DNA of 64,000 bases. It comes from VXYL01 sp965199945 (GTDB taxonomy: Bacteria > Pseudomonadota > Gammaproteobacteria > Pseudomonadales > Azotimanducaceae). Positions within the stretch are counted from its first letter, which is position 1; each line of letters begins with the position of its first letter. Below are positions 1 through 7,754 of this stretch, piece by piece. The stretch is from NCBI GenBank assembly GCA_965199945.1, contig OZ241354.1, positions 1,550,001 to 1,614,000 of the forward strand, in the 5' to 3' direction. Both the position numbers and the translations under genes were made by a program. The notes beneath the pieces are model-generated. The model saw only the letters and a program-made list of their open reading frames with translations. It had not been told where the DNA came from and ran no database searches.

Positions 1-806
1 TGCGGGCGGCGCGGCGGCAGGACGTGGAGTTCGATGCCGAGCTCCCGGCATGCGTCCTCGAACTCGGCCATGAACTCGCTGCCGCCGTCGACCTGGACGG
101 ACCGCAGGGGCACGGGGAGGGCTTCGACAACGTCGTCGAGGAAGCGCCTGGCGTTGAAGGCGGTGGCGCGGGAGAAGACGCGGGCGACCATGAAGCGGCT
201 GGCCGGGCAGACGGCGCGGAACTCCTTGATGGTCTGCCCGTCCCGGGAGAAGGTCATGTGGTCGATCTGGACGAGCTGGCCGGGGCGCCGGGGCCTGGCG
301 CCGTACTTCCAGCGCTGCGCCCAGCCGTTGAACTTGCGGCGGCGCCTGGGCTGGAGGCGGCCCTCGCAGACGCTGGCGCGGGGCACGCGGCCGTCGGCGA
401 TGGCGCGCGAGAGGATGCGCCCGACGGTGGACACGCTCAGGCGCCGGCCCTTGCGTTCGAGCATGCGCTGGATCGGCGCCTTGCCCATGAACGGGTGCTT
501 GCGGCGCAGGTCCATGACGGCTTTCGCGTCGCCCGGCCTGTACGACGGGCGGCGGACGCGGCGCGGGCGGGTGGACTCCGGCTCGAGGCCGCGCTGGCCG
601 CGCGCGGCCAGCGCGGCCTTCCACCGGAACACGGTGCGGCGGCTGACGCCGATCTCCTCCAGGGCGGCCTGCTCGGCGCAGCCGGCGGCGCGCAGCGCCT
701 CGAAGCGGCGGATGGCCAGCAGGCGTCCGCGGGCCTGCTCCGACAGCTCGGCGTCGTCCACCTTGAAGCTGCGGTACGATCGCGTCCGCATGGACTCGAT
801 GTTCAT
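1..806 (-). CDS. IS transposase, integrase-core DDE type (3' end cut by window edge)
   Basis: Translating the minus strand from the ATG at 806 gives an open frame of 268 codons that runs off the left edge. The first 60 or so residues form a helix-turn-helix (ISVSRRTVFRWK-like segment). A linker follows, then a retroviral-integrase fold with the first catalytic Asp in LVQIDHMTF and the second in VQVDGGSEF. The glutamate of the DDE triad should lie beyond the window. HTH plus rve core is the layout of IS481/IS3-type transposases. No terminal inverted repeat could be recognised in the 260 bp upstream, so the element boundary is not set. The long plus-strand frames over this region are GC-driven shadows. 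Confidence 0.85.
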   Translation of the reverse strand, partial: MNIESMRTRSYRSFKVDDAELSEQARGRLLAIRRFEALRAAGCAEQAALEEIGVSRRTVFRWKAALAARGQRGLEPESTRPRRVRRPSYRPGDAKAVMDLRRKHPFMGKAPIQRMLERKGRRLSVSTVGRILSRAIADGRVPRASVCEGRLQPRRRRKFNGWAQRWKYGARPRRPGQLVQIDHMTFSRDGQTIKEFRAVCPASRFMVARVFSRATAFNARRFLDDVVEALPVPLRSVQVDGGSEFMAEFEDACRELGIELHVLPPRRP

Positions 807-1067
807 GGTTCGGTTCCTTCAGTGGGTTCGCGTTCACCGAAGGCTACCCGAACCGGCTCCGGCGGCGGTCATTCCGCCGTCGGCGCCGCGCTCAGCCGGT
901 CATGGCCGCCACAGTGCCAAATCTATCTGAGCCGGCACAGCACGGCGGATGTGCAGATGTGGAAGATCGACGGGGTTGCCGCCGGTTGGAGTACAGAGAA
1001 GGAGGTCGCCGGTTCAGATTTCCGCGGCCCACCAGCAAGGAACAGCAGTCCTCGCCTGCGTGGTGCT

Positions 1068-1418
1068 CTACGCGAAGAACTTGAGCAGCATGAACAGCAA
1101 GGTGGCGGTTGCGATTTGCGAGACGATGATGCGGGTCGTTAATTGATTCTTCAGGATCGCGAGATCGGCCTTGGTGGCGAACTTGCGGTCCATTTCGTCG
1201 CGCAGTTCCGCGAACCTGCGGTCCATCTCCTCGCGCAGTTCCGCGAACTTTCCTTCGAGTGCCTTGAACTCGCCGCGCAGCTCCTTGAAATCTTCTTTGC
1301 TGACCGGATCGCCAGCGGCGCCGTTGATCGCCCGGACGATGGCCTTCGCCTGGGAGGGCTCGACGCCCGCCGACTCGAGGTCGGCGATGGTTGCGGCAGT
1401 GTCGATTGCGTAGGGCAT
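1068..1418 (-). CDS. Coiled-coil protein with C-terminal membrane anchor, tandem copy 1
   Basis: About 116 residues. An N-terminal segment (AIDTAATIADLESAG) is followed by a heptad-rich coiled coil with repeated AELREEMDRRFAEL units, then ATKADLAILKNQL and one hydrophobic C-terminal helix ending LLKFFA. The layout resembles the DUF1640/CCDC90-like family of small coiled-coil membrane proteins, whose role is unknown. An ATG at 1460 is possible, but similarity to the second copy and the short core favour 1418. It is a tandem duplicate of the gene at 1547-1822, with two or three extra heptads. Resemblance of the two copies continues past the stop codon, so the duplicated block includes flanking DNA. 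Confidence 0.65.
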   Translation of the reverse strand: MPYAIDTAATIADLESAGVEPSQAKAIVRAINGAAGDPVSKEDFKELRGEFKALEGKFAELREEMDRRFAELRDEMDRKFATKADLAILKNQLTTRIIVSQIATATLLFMLLKFFA

Positions 1419-1546
1419 GAAACCAATCTGCCCTCGCCCGCATGGCTTGTCAAGGCGCATCGCTCACGACCGCGCATGTGCAAGTCGCCGCGTTGGATTT
1501 CGATGCTCCGCCAGCACGGAACGACCGTCGTCGCCTGCGTGGCGCT

Positions 1547-1822
1547 CTACGCGAAGAACTTGAGCAGCAAGAACAGCAGCGTGGCGGTGGCGACTTGCGA
1601 GACGACGATGCGGGTCGTCAACTGATTCTTCAGGATCGCCAGATCGGCCTTGGTGGCGAACTTGCGGTCCATCTCATCGCGCAGTTCCTTGAGGTCTGCC
1701 TTGCTGGCCGGATCGCCAGCGGCGCCGTTGATCGCCCGCACGATCGCCTTCGCCTGGGACGGCTCGACGCCCGCCGATTCGAGGTCGGCGATGGTGGCGG
1801 CAGTGTCGATTGCGTAGGACAT
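1547..1822 (-). CDS. Coiled-coil protein with C-terminal membrane anchor, tandem copy 2
   Basis: About 91 residues from the ATG at 1822. It is nearly identical to the upstream neighbour at 1068-1418 in the N-terminal helix (AIDTAATIADLESAGVEPSQ), the KELRDEMDRKFATKADL stretch and the C-terminal membrane helix. It lacks the central coiled-coil heptads of copy 1. The length difference points to expansion or contraction of the heptads after duplication. The frame stays open upstream to 1906, but conservation between copies fades there. Function unknown; a membrane-tethered oligomer is an inference from the coiled coil and terminal hydrophobic segment. Confidence 0.62.
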   Translation of the reverse strand: MSYAIDTAATIADLESAGVEPSQAKAIVRAINGAAGDPASKADLKELRDEMDRKFATKADLAILKNQLTTRIVVSQVATATLLFLLLKFFA

Positions 1823-1931
1823 GAAGCCAATCTGCCCCTGCCCGCTTGGCTTGTCAAGCGCTGCGGCGCGTGCAGGCGGGTTGCCGACGATGCCTTCCCA
1901 AGCCACAATCGCCGCACATCTCCTGATCTAA

Positions 1932-2019
1932 GGAGGGGTGGCTGAGCGGCCGAAAGCGCTGGTCTTGAAAACCAGAGAAGGGAGACCTTCCCGGGGTTCG
2001 AATCCCCGCCCCTCCGCCA
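1932..2019 (+). tRNA. tRNA-Ser (anticodon TGA)
   Basis: A complete class II tRNA. The acceptor stem GGAGGGG pairs with CCCCTCC at 2009-2015, followed by discriminator G and an encoded CCA at 2017-2019. The anticodon arm CTGGT-CTTGAAA-ACCAG carries TGA. A long variable arm is present, and the T arm CGGGG-TTCGAAT-CCCCG lies at 1992-2008. The methyltransferase gene starts about 20 bp downstream. Confidence 0.97.
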
Positions 2020-2040
2020 GTACGAATCCAAGGGCCTTGC

Positions 2041-3024
2041 ATGCCGCCAGCCCGACAGCGCGATGCGGCCATTGCGGTTGTCTGCATCATGACAATCATC
2101 AGCTGCCTGCAGGGCTGTGGCCAGCAAGCGTCGGTCGAGGATGCGGCGCCGCTGCCGAAGATCGACTTGGCGCCGCAGCTGCTGCACGACGAAGACGAGA
2201 TCGCGGCCTACGTCGATGCCTTTCCCTTCGACGAGCACCAGCCGTACCACATGCCGGCGCGGTGCCGGCAGATGCGCGCCTTCTTCGCCTGCTGGCGCAA
2301 CCGGCTCGCGTCGCCGTACGTGGGCCGCTTCTGGATCGAGGGGCCGCCGCTCGACGTCATCAAGCGAAGGCATGTCGCTGGCGTGGTCTGGGAGCCGGAG
2401 GTCGTTGCCGCCTTGGAAGACCATGTGCGTCCGGGGACGGTCGCGCTGGACGTCGGCGCCTACATCGGCACCCACGCGCTGCTGATGGGGCGGCTGGTCG
2501 GCAGCCGCGGCAAGGTCTACGCCTTCGAGCCACAGCGCAAGATCTACCGCCAGCTCGTCCACAACATCGCGCTGAACGGCCTCGAGGATGTCGTCGTGCC
2601 GCTGCGCTACGCCCTCGGCGCGGACACGCGCATCGTCGAGATGAACCCGGTGACCGCCACCACCGAGGGAGGGGCGAGCGTGGGCAGCGGCGGCGATCGC
2701 GTGGAACTGCGCACGTTGGACAGCTTCGGCTTCGAGCGCGTCTCGCTGCTCAAGATCGACGTCGAAGGCTTCGAGAAGGAAGTGCTGGCCGGCGCGGTCG
2801 AGTTGCTGACTACCGGCCGGCCGGCGGTTCTGATCGAGATTCTCGGCGGCGCGTTCTACCCCGGCGCACCGACGACGGCCTGCTGCGGCAAACCGGCGAC
2901 AGCCGCGCAACTGGAGGAAATCCACGCCATGTGGCGCATGATCGAGGCCCACGGCTACGTCGTTTCGCCGCTGGAGAGCCACAACTATCTCGCGCTGCCG
3001 AACGAACACGCCGCTGGTGGATGA
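2041..3024 (+). CDS. FkbM-family SAM-dependent methyltransferase with lipoprotein-type signal
   Basis: 327 residues. The SAM-binding core begins near residue 139 with VALDVGAYIGTHALLMG (motif I), followed by KVYAFEPQ (motif II acidic residue), a JNIALNGL-like helix, and LLKIDVEGFEKEVLAGA, which is diagnostic of the FkbM family of O-methyltransferases. The N-terminus has a hydrophobic stretch ending ISCLQGCG, which reads as a lipobox with Cys near residue 27; an internal ATG at 2089 would give an even more typical lipoprotein signal. Export of a SAM-dependent enzyme would be unusual, so the hydrophobic segment may only anchor it to the membrane. Substrate unknown; related enzymes methylate sugars and polyketides. 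Confidence 0.85.
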   Translation: MPPARQRDAAIAVVCIMTIISCLQGCGQQASVEDAAPLPKIDLAPQLLHDEDEIAAYVDAFPFDEHQPYHMPARCRQMRAFFACWRNRLASPYVGRFWIEGPPLDVIKRRHVAGVVWEPEVVAALEDHVRPGTVALDVGAYIGTHALLMGRLVGSRGKVYAFEPQRKIYRQLVHNIALNGLEDVVVPLRYALGADTRIVEMNPVTATTEGGASVGSGGDRVELRTLDSFGFERVSLLKIDVEGFEKEVLAGAVELLTTGRPAVLIEILGGAFYPGAPTTACCGKPATAAQLEEIHAMWRMIEAHGYVVSPLESHNYLALPNEHAAGG

Positions 3025-3033
3025 GCAACACTC

Positions 3034-3699
3034 TCAAGCGTTCCCCCTGTGCGCCGGGATCGTGAAGATCGCCACCCAGTGGCCGTTGGACTCAAGCACG
3101 ATGCCTTCTCCGGCCGCCACCGCATCCGACGACGCGCACGGCCGGGTCGTCCTGGCCCGAAATGTGTCGCCATCGAGCGCGACTTCCACGTCCTTAAATC
3201 CAAGGTACTCGCCGATCAGCGGATTGACCGCCTTGTAGACCGCTTCCTTGGCGCCGAAGAGCGCAGTGCGCCAGCGTGGGCTCGGCAGACTCTCGATCTC
3301 TCCCCGCGCGAGCAGGCGCGGCGCGAGTCTTGCGCTCACTCTGTCCACTGTTTCGATGTCCGCGCCGACGCCCCGAAAGCGCTCCGTCCGTGCCGCCAGC
3401 GCAAGGGCGAGGCCGCGGCTGTGGGCGATCGCGCCGACGATGCGAGGCGGCCAGCACGGCAGTCGGCCACGCCGCAGGATCGGCCAATCGCCGGCGCCCA
3501 AGTGCCGCAGTGCCTCGCGGGCCACGCGCCGGCCGGACGAGAACGCGGCGGCGCGCGCGTCGCCCATGCCAGCGGCTTCCTCCCGTTCCGCGTCGAGCAG
3601 CGAATCCCGGTGGTCCGCGACGCGCCCGAGCGCCAGCGCGCCGTCGCCGCGCAACGGCAGATCGAACGGCGTCACGCCGTCTAGGAAAGAGGTCTGCAC
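3034..3699 (-). CDS. 4'-phosphopantetheinyl transferase, EntD/Sfp superfamily
   Basis: About 221 residues with a GTG start at 3699. The family signature is intact: GVGADIETV (Mg-binding Asp/Glu) near the middle and LFGAKEAVYKAVNPL, with the conserved W/FxxKEAxxK helix. Such enzymes move the phosphopantetheine arm of CoA onto a conserved serine of carrier proteins. The N-terminal half shows the EntD-like R-x-A-xxALR pattern, which fits carrier proteins of siderophore or polyketide synthases better than AcpS. No NRPS or PKS gene lies in the window. The gene converges on the FkbM gene with 9 bp between stops. Confidence 0.9.
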   Translation of the reverse strand: MQTSFLDGVTPFDLPLRGDGALALGRVADHRDSLLDAEREEAAGMGDARAAAFSSGRRVAREALRHLGAGDWPILRRGRLPCWPPRIVGAIAHSRGLALALAARTERFRGVGADIETVDRVSARLAPRLLARGEIESLPSPRWRTALFGAKEAVYKAVNPLIGEYLGFKDVEVALDGDTFRARTTRPCASSDAVAAGEGIVLESNGHWVAIFTIPAHRGNA

Positions 3700-3794
3700 G
3701 GCGCCCGGCGCTGCCCCTCCATGTAGCGAACCCGTTGGCGCGTCTCGTACACTGTCCGCGACCTTTGCGAACCCAAGCCGATGGAGGCAAGCAC

Positions 3795-4592
3795 ATGATG
3801 CTGGTGGAGCAGATCTGGACCGGCAACGCCTATCGCAACTTCAACTACCTGATCGCCTGTTCGGAGAGCGGCGAAGCACTGGCCATCGACCCCCTCGACC
3901 ACCAGAAGTGCCTGCGCCGCGCCAAGGAACGCGGCTGGGAGATCACGCAGGTGCTCAACACCCACGAACACGGCGACCACACCGGCGGCAACGGCCCCGT
4001 GATCGAGGCCACCGGCGCCAAGCTGCTCGCCCACGCCAACGCCGGCGCGCGCATCAGCGGCATCGACGTGGGGCTCGGCGCTGGCGACACGGTGCAGGTC
4101 GGGCGCTCGGTCGAGCTGCTCGCCCTCGACACCCCCGGCCATACCATGAGCCACATCTGCCTGCTCTCGAAGACCGATCAGCCGGCCCTGTTCAGCGGCG
4201 ACACCTTGTTCAACGCCGGCGCTGGCAATTGCCATGGCGGCGGCCATCCGGCGGAACTCTACGACACGTTCGCCGCCCAGCTGGCCGAACTGCCGGCCGA
4301 CACGCAGGTCTATCCCGGCCACGACTACATCACCAACAACCTCGCCTTCACGCTGGATCGCGAGCCGGACAACGCGGCCGCCGCCAAGCTGCTCGGCGAC
4401 CTCGAGGGCAGCCATGATCCGAACGCGCCGCTGGTGACGACGCTCGCGCAGGAGAAAGAGGTCAACACGTTCTTTCGGCTGGCGAGCCCCACCGTGGTCG
4501 CCAGGCTGCGCGAGAAGTTCCCCGACATGCCCGAGGAACCCTCCGAGAAGGACGTCTTCCTGAAGCTGCGCGAGCTCCGCAACAGCTGGTAG
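3795..4592 (+). CDS. gloB: Hydroxyacylglutathione hydrolase (glyoxalase II)
   Basis: 265 residues. A metallo-beta-lactamase fold with the two-metal motif THEHGDHTGG (His57, His59, Asp61, His62), DTPGHTMSH, FSGDTLFNAGAGNCHGG and the terminal PGHDYITNN. The end of the protein carries the glyoxalase II helical domain (KEVNTFFR), which binds glutathione thioesters. It hydrolyses S-D-lactoylglutathione to D-lactate and glutathione in methylglyoxal detoxification. The start at 3795 is set by GGAGGC six bases upstream; the longer open frame upstream belongs to no recognisable protein. Confidence 0.95.
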   Translation: MMLVEQIWTGNAYRNFNYLIACSESGEALAIDPLDHQKCLRRAKERGWEITQVLNTHEHGDHTGGNGPVIEATGAKLLAHANAGARISGIDVGLGAGDTVQVGRSVELLALDTPGHTMSHICLLSKTDQPALFSGDTLFNAGAGNCHGGGHPAELYDTFAAQLAELPADTQVYPGHDYITNNLAFTLDREPDNAAAAKLLGDLEGSHDPNAPLVTTLAQEKEVNTFFRLASPTVVARLREKFPDMPEEPSEKDVFLKLRELRNSW

Positions 4593-4606
4593 GCCCCTCC
4601 GGCGCC

Positions 4607-5500
4607 TCAAGCGAAGGGGTCGGTGCCGGTGCGCATGAAGGGCGCGACGCGCTCCGGGTGGTCGTTGTGTTCTCGGTACGGGTAGAGATGCTCGGTGCCG
4701 AGGATCGTCTTCAGCTCCCCGAAGCGCTCCAACAGCGCGGGATCGACCTCAGCCTCCTGCCACATGTTGATCGGCCGCATGTGCATGCGCATGTAGACCT
4801 GCACCAGCGTGATGCGCAGCCCCGGATTGCTGCGCGGCGTGGAACCGTGCCAGGTCGCGCCGTGCCAGACGGCCAGGGAGCCGGCCTTAGCCTTCAAGGT
4901 GACGGTCTTGAACGGGCAGGTGTCGATCTTCTGTTCGTGGGGCAGCGTGGCGCGCCCGTAGCGATGGCTGCCGGGCACGAAGACCGTCGGCCCGTCCTCC
5001 GGCCCGGCGTAGTCGGTGCATAGCCAGGACAGATTGGCGACGTGGGCGATGTGGCCGCCGCCAGGCGGTACGCCGTGGGCGTCGCTGTGCAGGCTCAAGT
5101 CGTGGGCGGTGCGCGGCTTGATGATCCAGGTGTGGCCGGCGAGGACGGCGCTGCGCCCAAGCAGCCAGCGCGCGACGGCCAGCGCGGCCGGATTGGTGGC
5201 GGCTTCGGCGAACACCGGATCGTCGTGCAGCAGATACCACGAGTTCTTGAACAGCCCCTCGCCCTTCGCCTCCGAGGTGCGGTAGTCGCCGATGGCGACG
5301 CCGTTGCGCTTCTCGCAGGCCGCGACAATCGCGCCGCGCAGACGCGCGACGAAGTCGTCGTCCACGCCGAGCTTCTCCGGCGGAATCACCGTCACGCCGT
5401 AGGCGTCGAGTTCCAGCGCGTGCTTGACCAGATCGTGCTTGTCGAGTTCCAGCATCACGGCGTCGGTGTCGGGGCAAGCGCCCAATTCGGCGATGTCCAC
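4607..5500 (-). CDS. Phytanoyl-CoA dioxygenase (PhyH) family protein
   Basis: 297 residues from a GTG at 5500, chosen because AGGAGG lies about eight bases upstream; the ORF itself opens 10 codons earlier with no such site. The Fe(II)/2-oxoglutarate facial triad is visible: His and Asp in LSLHSDAHG, and the distal His in WHGSTPRSN, with the 2-oxoglutarate-binding Arg in GLRITLVQVY. PhyH-type oxygenases hydroxylate acyl-CoAs and many small molecules, so the substrate cannot be named. It converges on gloB, 14 bp apart, and tRNA-Leu lies just upstream on the same strand. Confidence 0.88.
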   Translation of the reverse strand: MDIAELGACPDTDAVMLELDKHDLVKHALELDAYGVTVIPPEKLGVDDDFVARLRGAIVAACEKRNGVAIGDYRTSEAKGEGLFKNSWYLLHDDPVFAEAATNPAALAVARWLLGRSAVLAGHTWIIKPRTAHDLSLHSDAHGVPPGGGHIAHVANLSWLCTDYAGPEDGPTVFVPGSHRYGRATLPHEQKIDTCPFKTVTLKAKAGSLAVWHGATWHGSTPRSNPGLRITLVQVYMRMHMRPINMWQEAEVDPALLERFGELKTILGTEHLYPYREHNDHPERVAPFMRTGTDPFA

Positions 5501-5561
5501 TCGCGTCCCTCCTCTTGCGTTCGATCCCACGGGGCACGACGTGCGGCCCTGCCAAGGGTTC

Positions 5562-5648
5562 TGGTGCCCAGGGAGGGAGTCGAACCCTCACGCCACAAGG
5601 GACACTGGAACCTAAATCCAGCCCGTCTACCAGTTCCGGCACCTAGGC
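5562..5648 (-). tRNA. tRNA-Leu (anticodon TAG)
   Basis: Read on the minus strand. The acceptor GCCTAGG (5648-5642) pairs with CCTGGGC with one G-U pair; discriminator A and encoded CCA end at 5562. The D arm contains TGGTAGACG, typical of tRNA-Leu. The anticodon arm CTGGA-TTTAGGT-TCCAG carries TAG. A long variable arm and a T arm (GAGGG-TTCGACT-CCCTC) complete the class II structure. Confidence 0.96.
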
Positions 5649-5663
5649 TTTGCGGCAGCCTAA

Positions 5664-5815
5664 AGCTCTCTCATGCGAGGGGCAAGCCCCTCGCGCTCCC
5701 CCGCTGAAGGCTCTCTACTTCGAGGGGCAAGCCCCTCGCGCTCCCCGGCTGAAGGCTCTCTACTTCGAGGGGCAGCCCCTCGCGCTCCCCGGCTGAAGGC
5801 TCTGAGGGCAAACCC
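5664..5815. repeat. Three tandem 45-bp repeats, each with a perfect hairpin core
   Basis: The unit recurs at exactly 45-bp spacing, with palindromic cores starting at 5676, 5721 and 5766, plus a partial fourth unit near 5795. Each core is CGAGGGGC, one or two A, then GCCCCTCG: an 8-bp perfect inverted repeat with almost no loop. The arms between cores (GCTGAAGGCTCTCTACTT) are also conserved. The third core has lost one A. It lies directly upstream of tRNA-Leu (minus strand) and ahead of a glutathione transferase gene (plus strand). It resembles a REP/BIME-like element. It is not a CRISPR because there are no variable spacers. Confidence 0.85.
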
Positions 5816-5870
5816 TTCACAAGACGCTCGCGTAGACTCTGCCGGCCCGTGTACGAACTCGAGGAGAACC

Positions 5871-6479
5871 ATGAAGGTCTACCATGTGGCTGGGTCGCGC
5901 AGCGTGCGCGTCATTTGGCTTTGCGAAGAGCTGGAATTGCCGTGCGAGGTGGAGACCATCGACTTCTCGCCGGCGTTTCGCGCCACGCCGGCCTGGCGCG
6001 CCAAGAACCCCACCGGCAAGGTGCCGGTGCTGGACGACGACGGCTTCACGATCTACGAGTCCGGGGCGATGGTGCAGTACATCCTCGCCCGCTACGGCAA
6101 TGGCCGCCTGCAGCCCGCCGAGGGCTGGGGCGAGGGCGCGAAGTTCCTGCAATGGTGCTGGTTCGCCGAGGCGACCTTCGCCCGCCCGCTCGGCGACATC
6201 ATGCACCACACGGTGTTCAAGCCCGAGGCCGAACGCATTCCGGCGGTCGTTGCCGATGCGCGGCAGCGGGCCTTGGTCTGCTTGGACGCGGTGGACGCGG
6301 CAGTCGCCGACTCGGCCTACCTGCTCGGCGACGAGTTCATGGCGGCGGACATCATGATGGGCTACACGCTGCGCCTCGCCAAGCGCACCGGCGTTCTGGA
6401 GGACGCCCACCCCCACGCCAGCGCCTACTTCGCCCGCCTGGCGTCGCGCCCCGCCTACCAGCGGGCGATCGCTGCGTAG
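5871..6479 (+). CDS. Glutathione S-transferase family protein
   Basis: 202 residues from the ATG at 5871, preceded by GAGGAG at 5861-5866. The N-terminal thioredoxin-fold half begins MKVYHVAGSRSVRVIWLCEEL and contains PTGKVPVLDDDG (cis-Pro) and IYESGAMVQYI, where Glu-Ser contacts the gamma-glutamyl group of glutathione. The C-terminal half is all-helical and has LLGDEFMAADIMMG, the N-capping box of GSTs. Length is standard. The frame is open upstream through the 45-bp repeats, but that part has no family similarity. Likely a cytosolic detoxification enzyme; substrate unknown. Confidence 0.92.
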   Translation: MKVYHVAGSRSVRVIWLCEELELPCEVETIDFSPAFRATPAWRAKNPTGKVPVLDDDGFTIYESGAMVQYILARYGNGRLQPAEGWGEGAKFLQWCWFAEATFARPLGDIMHHTVFKPEAERIPAVVADARQRALVCLDAVDAAVADSAYLLGDEFMAADIMMGYTLRLAKRTGVLEDAHPHASAYFARLASRPAYQRAIAA

Positions 6480-6506
6480 CCCAACGCCTCGGCCGAAGCT
6501 GCCGCC

Positions 6507-7619
6507 TTACGACAGCACCGCCGTCTGCTTCGCCTCGATCCTGTCGAAGTCGATCGCAGCGCCCAGGCCCGGCTCGTCGAACGCATGCACTAGGCCGTCC
6601 GAATCCACTTCGATGTCCTCCACGAGGCCGTGCTTCTGGGCGCCGTCCGGCAGCAGCACCTCGAAGTATTCGCAGTTCGGAATCGCCATCAGGAGATGCA
6701 GGTTGGCGACGTTGTTCAGTGAGTTGCCGCCATGGTGGACCTCGTAGTTCATGTGGAACGCCTCGGCCAGGTGCGCGGTCTTCAAGCAGGATGTGAGGCC
6801 GCCCTTGACCGCCACGTCGCCGCGCAGGAAGTCCGTGGCGCGTTCCAGCACCCACGGCGCGTAGGAGGTCGGGCCAGCGGCTGGATATTCCGTCGCCATG
6901 ATGGGTATGGAGAGATTCTGCTTGAGCTTGACGTAGTGGTAGAGGTCGTCCTCGACCAGCGGGTCTTCGTACCAGTAGAAGCCGAGCTCCTGCACGGCGT
7001 GGCCGACCTTCAGGGCTTGGACGTAGTTGTACGACCAAGTGGAATCCAGCATCAGGCGGAAGTCGTCGCCGACCGCCTTGCGCACCGCCGTGCAGATCTC
7101 GATGTCGAGGTCGGGCTCGGCCGGCGGATGGATCTTGTAGGCCGTCCAGCCGCCTTCCTTGTGGCGCAGCGCTTCCTCCGCATACGCCGCCGGCGACGGC
7201 AGCACGGCCGAACTGGCGTAGGCTGGCACGCTGTTGCGGTAGGAACCGATCAAGCGGTGTACCGGCACGCCGGCAGCCCGCCCGGCCAGATCCCACAGCG
7301 CCACGTCGATGGCGCCGATGACGCGCAGCAGCTGCCCGCGCGTGCGCCGCATCATGGTCTGCCAGATGCGCTCGCGCGCCAAGGCGTCTTCGCCGATCAG
7401 CATGGGCTTGAAGCGGGCGATGAGGGCCGCGGCGTCGTTTTCCGCGCTGCCGAGCGCGGAGCCCAGAAACGAATAGCCGTCTGCGCCGTCGTCGGTGACG
7501 ATGCGCACCAACGCCATCTGCGTGCTGCGGCTGCCAGCGCTGGCGATGGTCTTCGTGTAGCGGGTGGGCGGAATGCCGTCCCACGTCCACAGTGTTGCGG
7601 TCACGTCCTGGATGCGCAT
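6507..7619 (-). CDS. Mandelate racemase/muconate lactonizing enzyme-like protein (enolase superfamily)
   Basis: 370 residues from the ATG at 7619; the frame opens 11 codons earlier at 7652, but MRIQDVTATL is the usual family beginning. The barrel carries TAYKIHPP (catalytic Lys), LMLDSTWSY (metal-binding Asp), FYWYEDPL (Glu), MATEYPA (third metal ligand) and YEVHHGGNS (general-base His region). These enzymes abstract a proton alpha to a carboxylate, mostly acting as sugar-acid dehydratases or racemases. The KxH form of the Lys motif and the His-His-Gly-Gly end resemble the MR subgroup. No sugar-utilisation genes sit nearby, so the substrate is open. Confidence 0.88.
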   Translation of the reverse strand: MRIQDVTATLWTWDGIPPTRYTKTIASAGSRSTQMALVRIVTDDGADGYSFLGSALGSAENDAAALIARFKPMLIGEDALARERIWQTMMRRTRGQLLRVIGAIDVALWDLAGRAAGVPVHRLIGSYRNSVPAYASSAVLPSPAAYAEEALRHKEGGWTAYKIHPPAEPDLDIEICTAVRKAVGDDFRLMLDSTWSYNYVQALKVGHAVQELGFYWYEDPLVEDDLYHYVKLKQNLSIPIMATEYPAAGPTSYAPWVLERATDFLRGDVAVKGGLTSCLKTAHLAEAFHMNYEVHHGGNSLNNVANLHLLMAIPNCEYFEVLLPDGAQKHGLVEDIEVDSDGLVHAFDEPGLGAAIDFDRIEAKQTAVLS

Positions 7620-7754
7620 TGCCAAGCCCTGTAGGGGAAGTGCGCCAAGCATAAGTCAGCTCGGCGGGTTCGTGACCGCGACGACTCGGCAAGCGACGAG
7701 CGCATGCCGCCCCACCAGTTCGGACTGCGACTCCCGAACAGCCGCCCGCGCGGG

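Noticed and set aside
24..1142. Long plus-strand frames over the transposase region
   Set aside because: Low-complexity Ala/Arg/Gly-rich translation antisense to a clear integrase-core transposase; typical shadow in GC-rich DNA.
5664..5815. Possible CRISPR array
   Set aside because: The spacing is regular, but the linkers are conserved like the cores, so there are no unique spacers, and there are no cas genes nearby.
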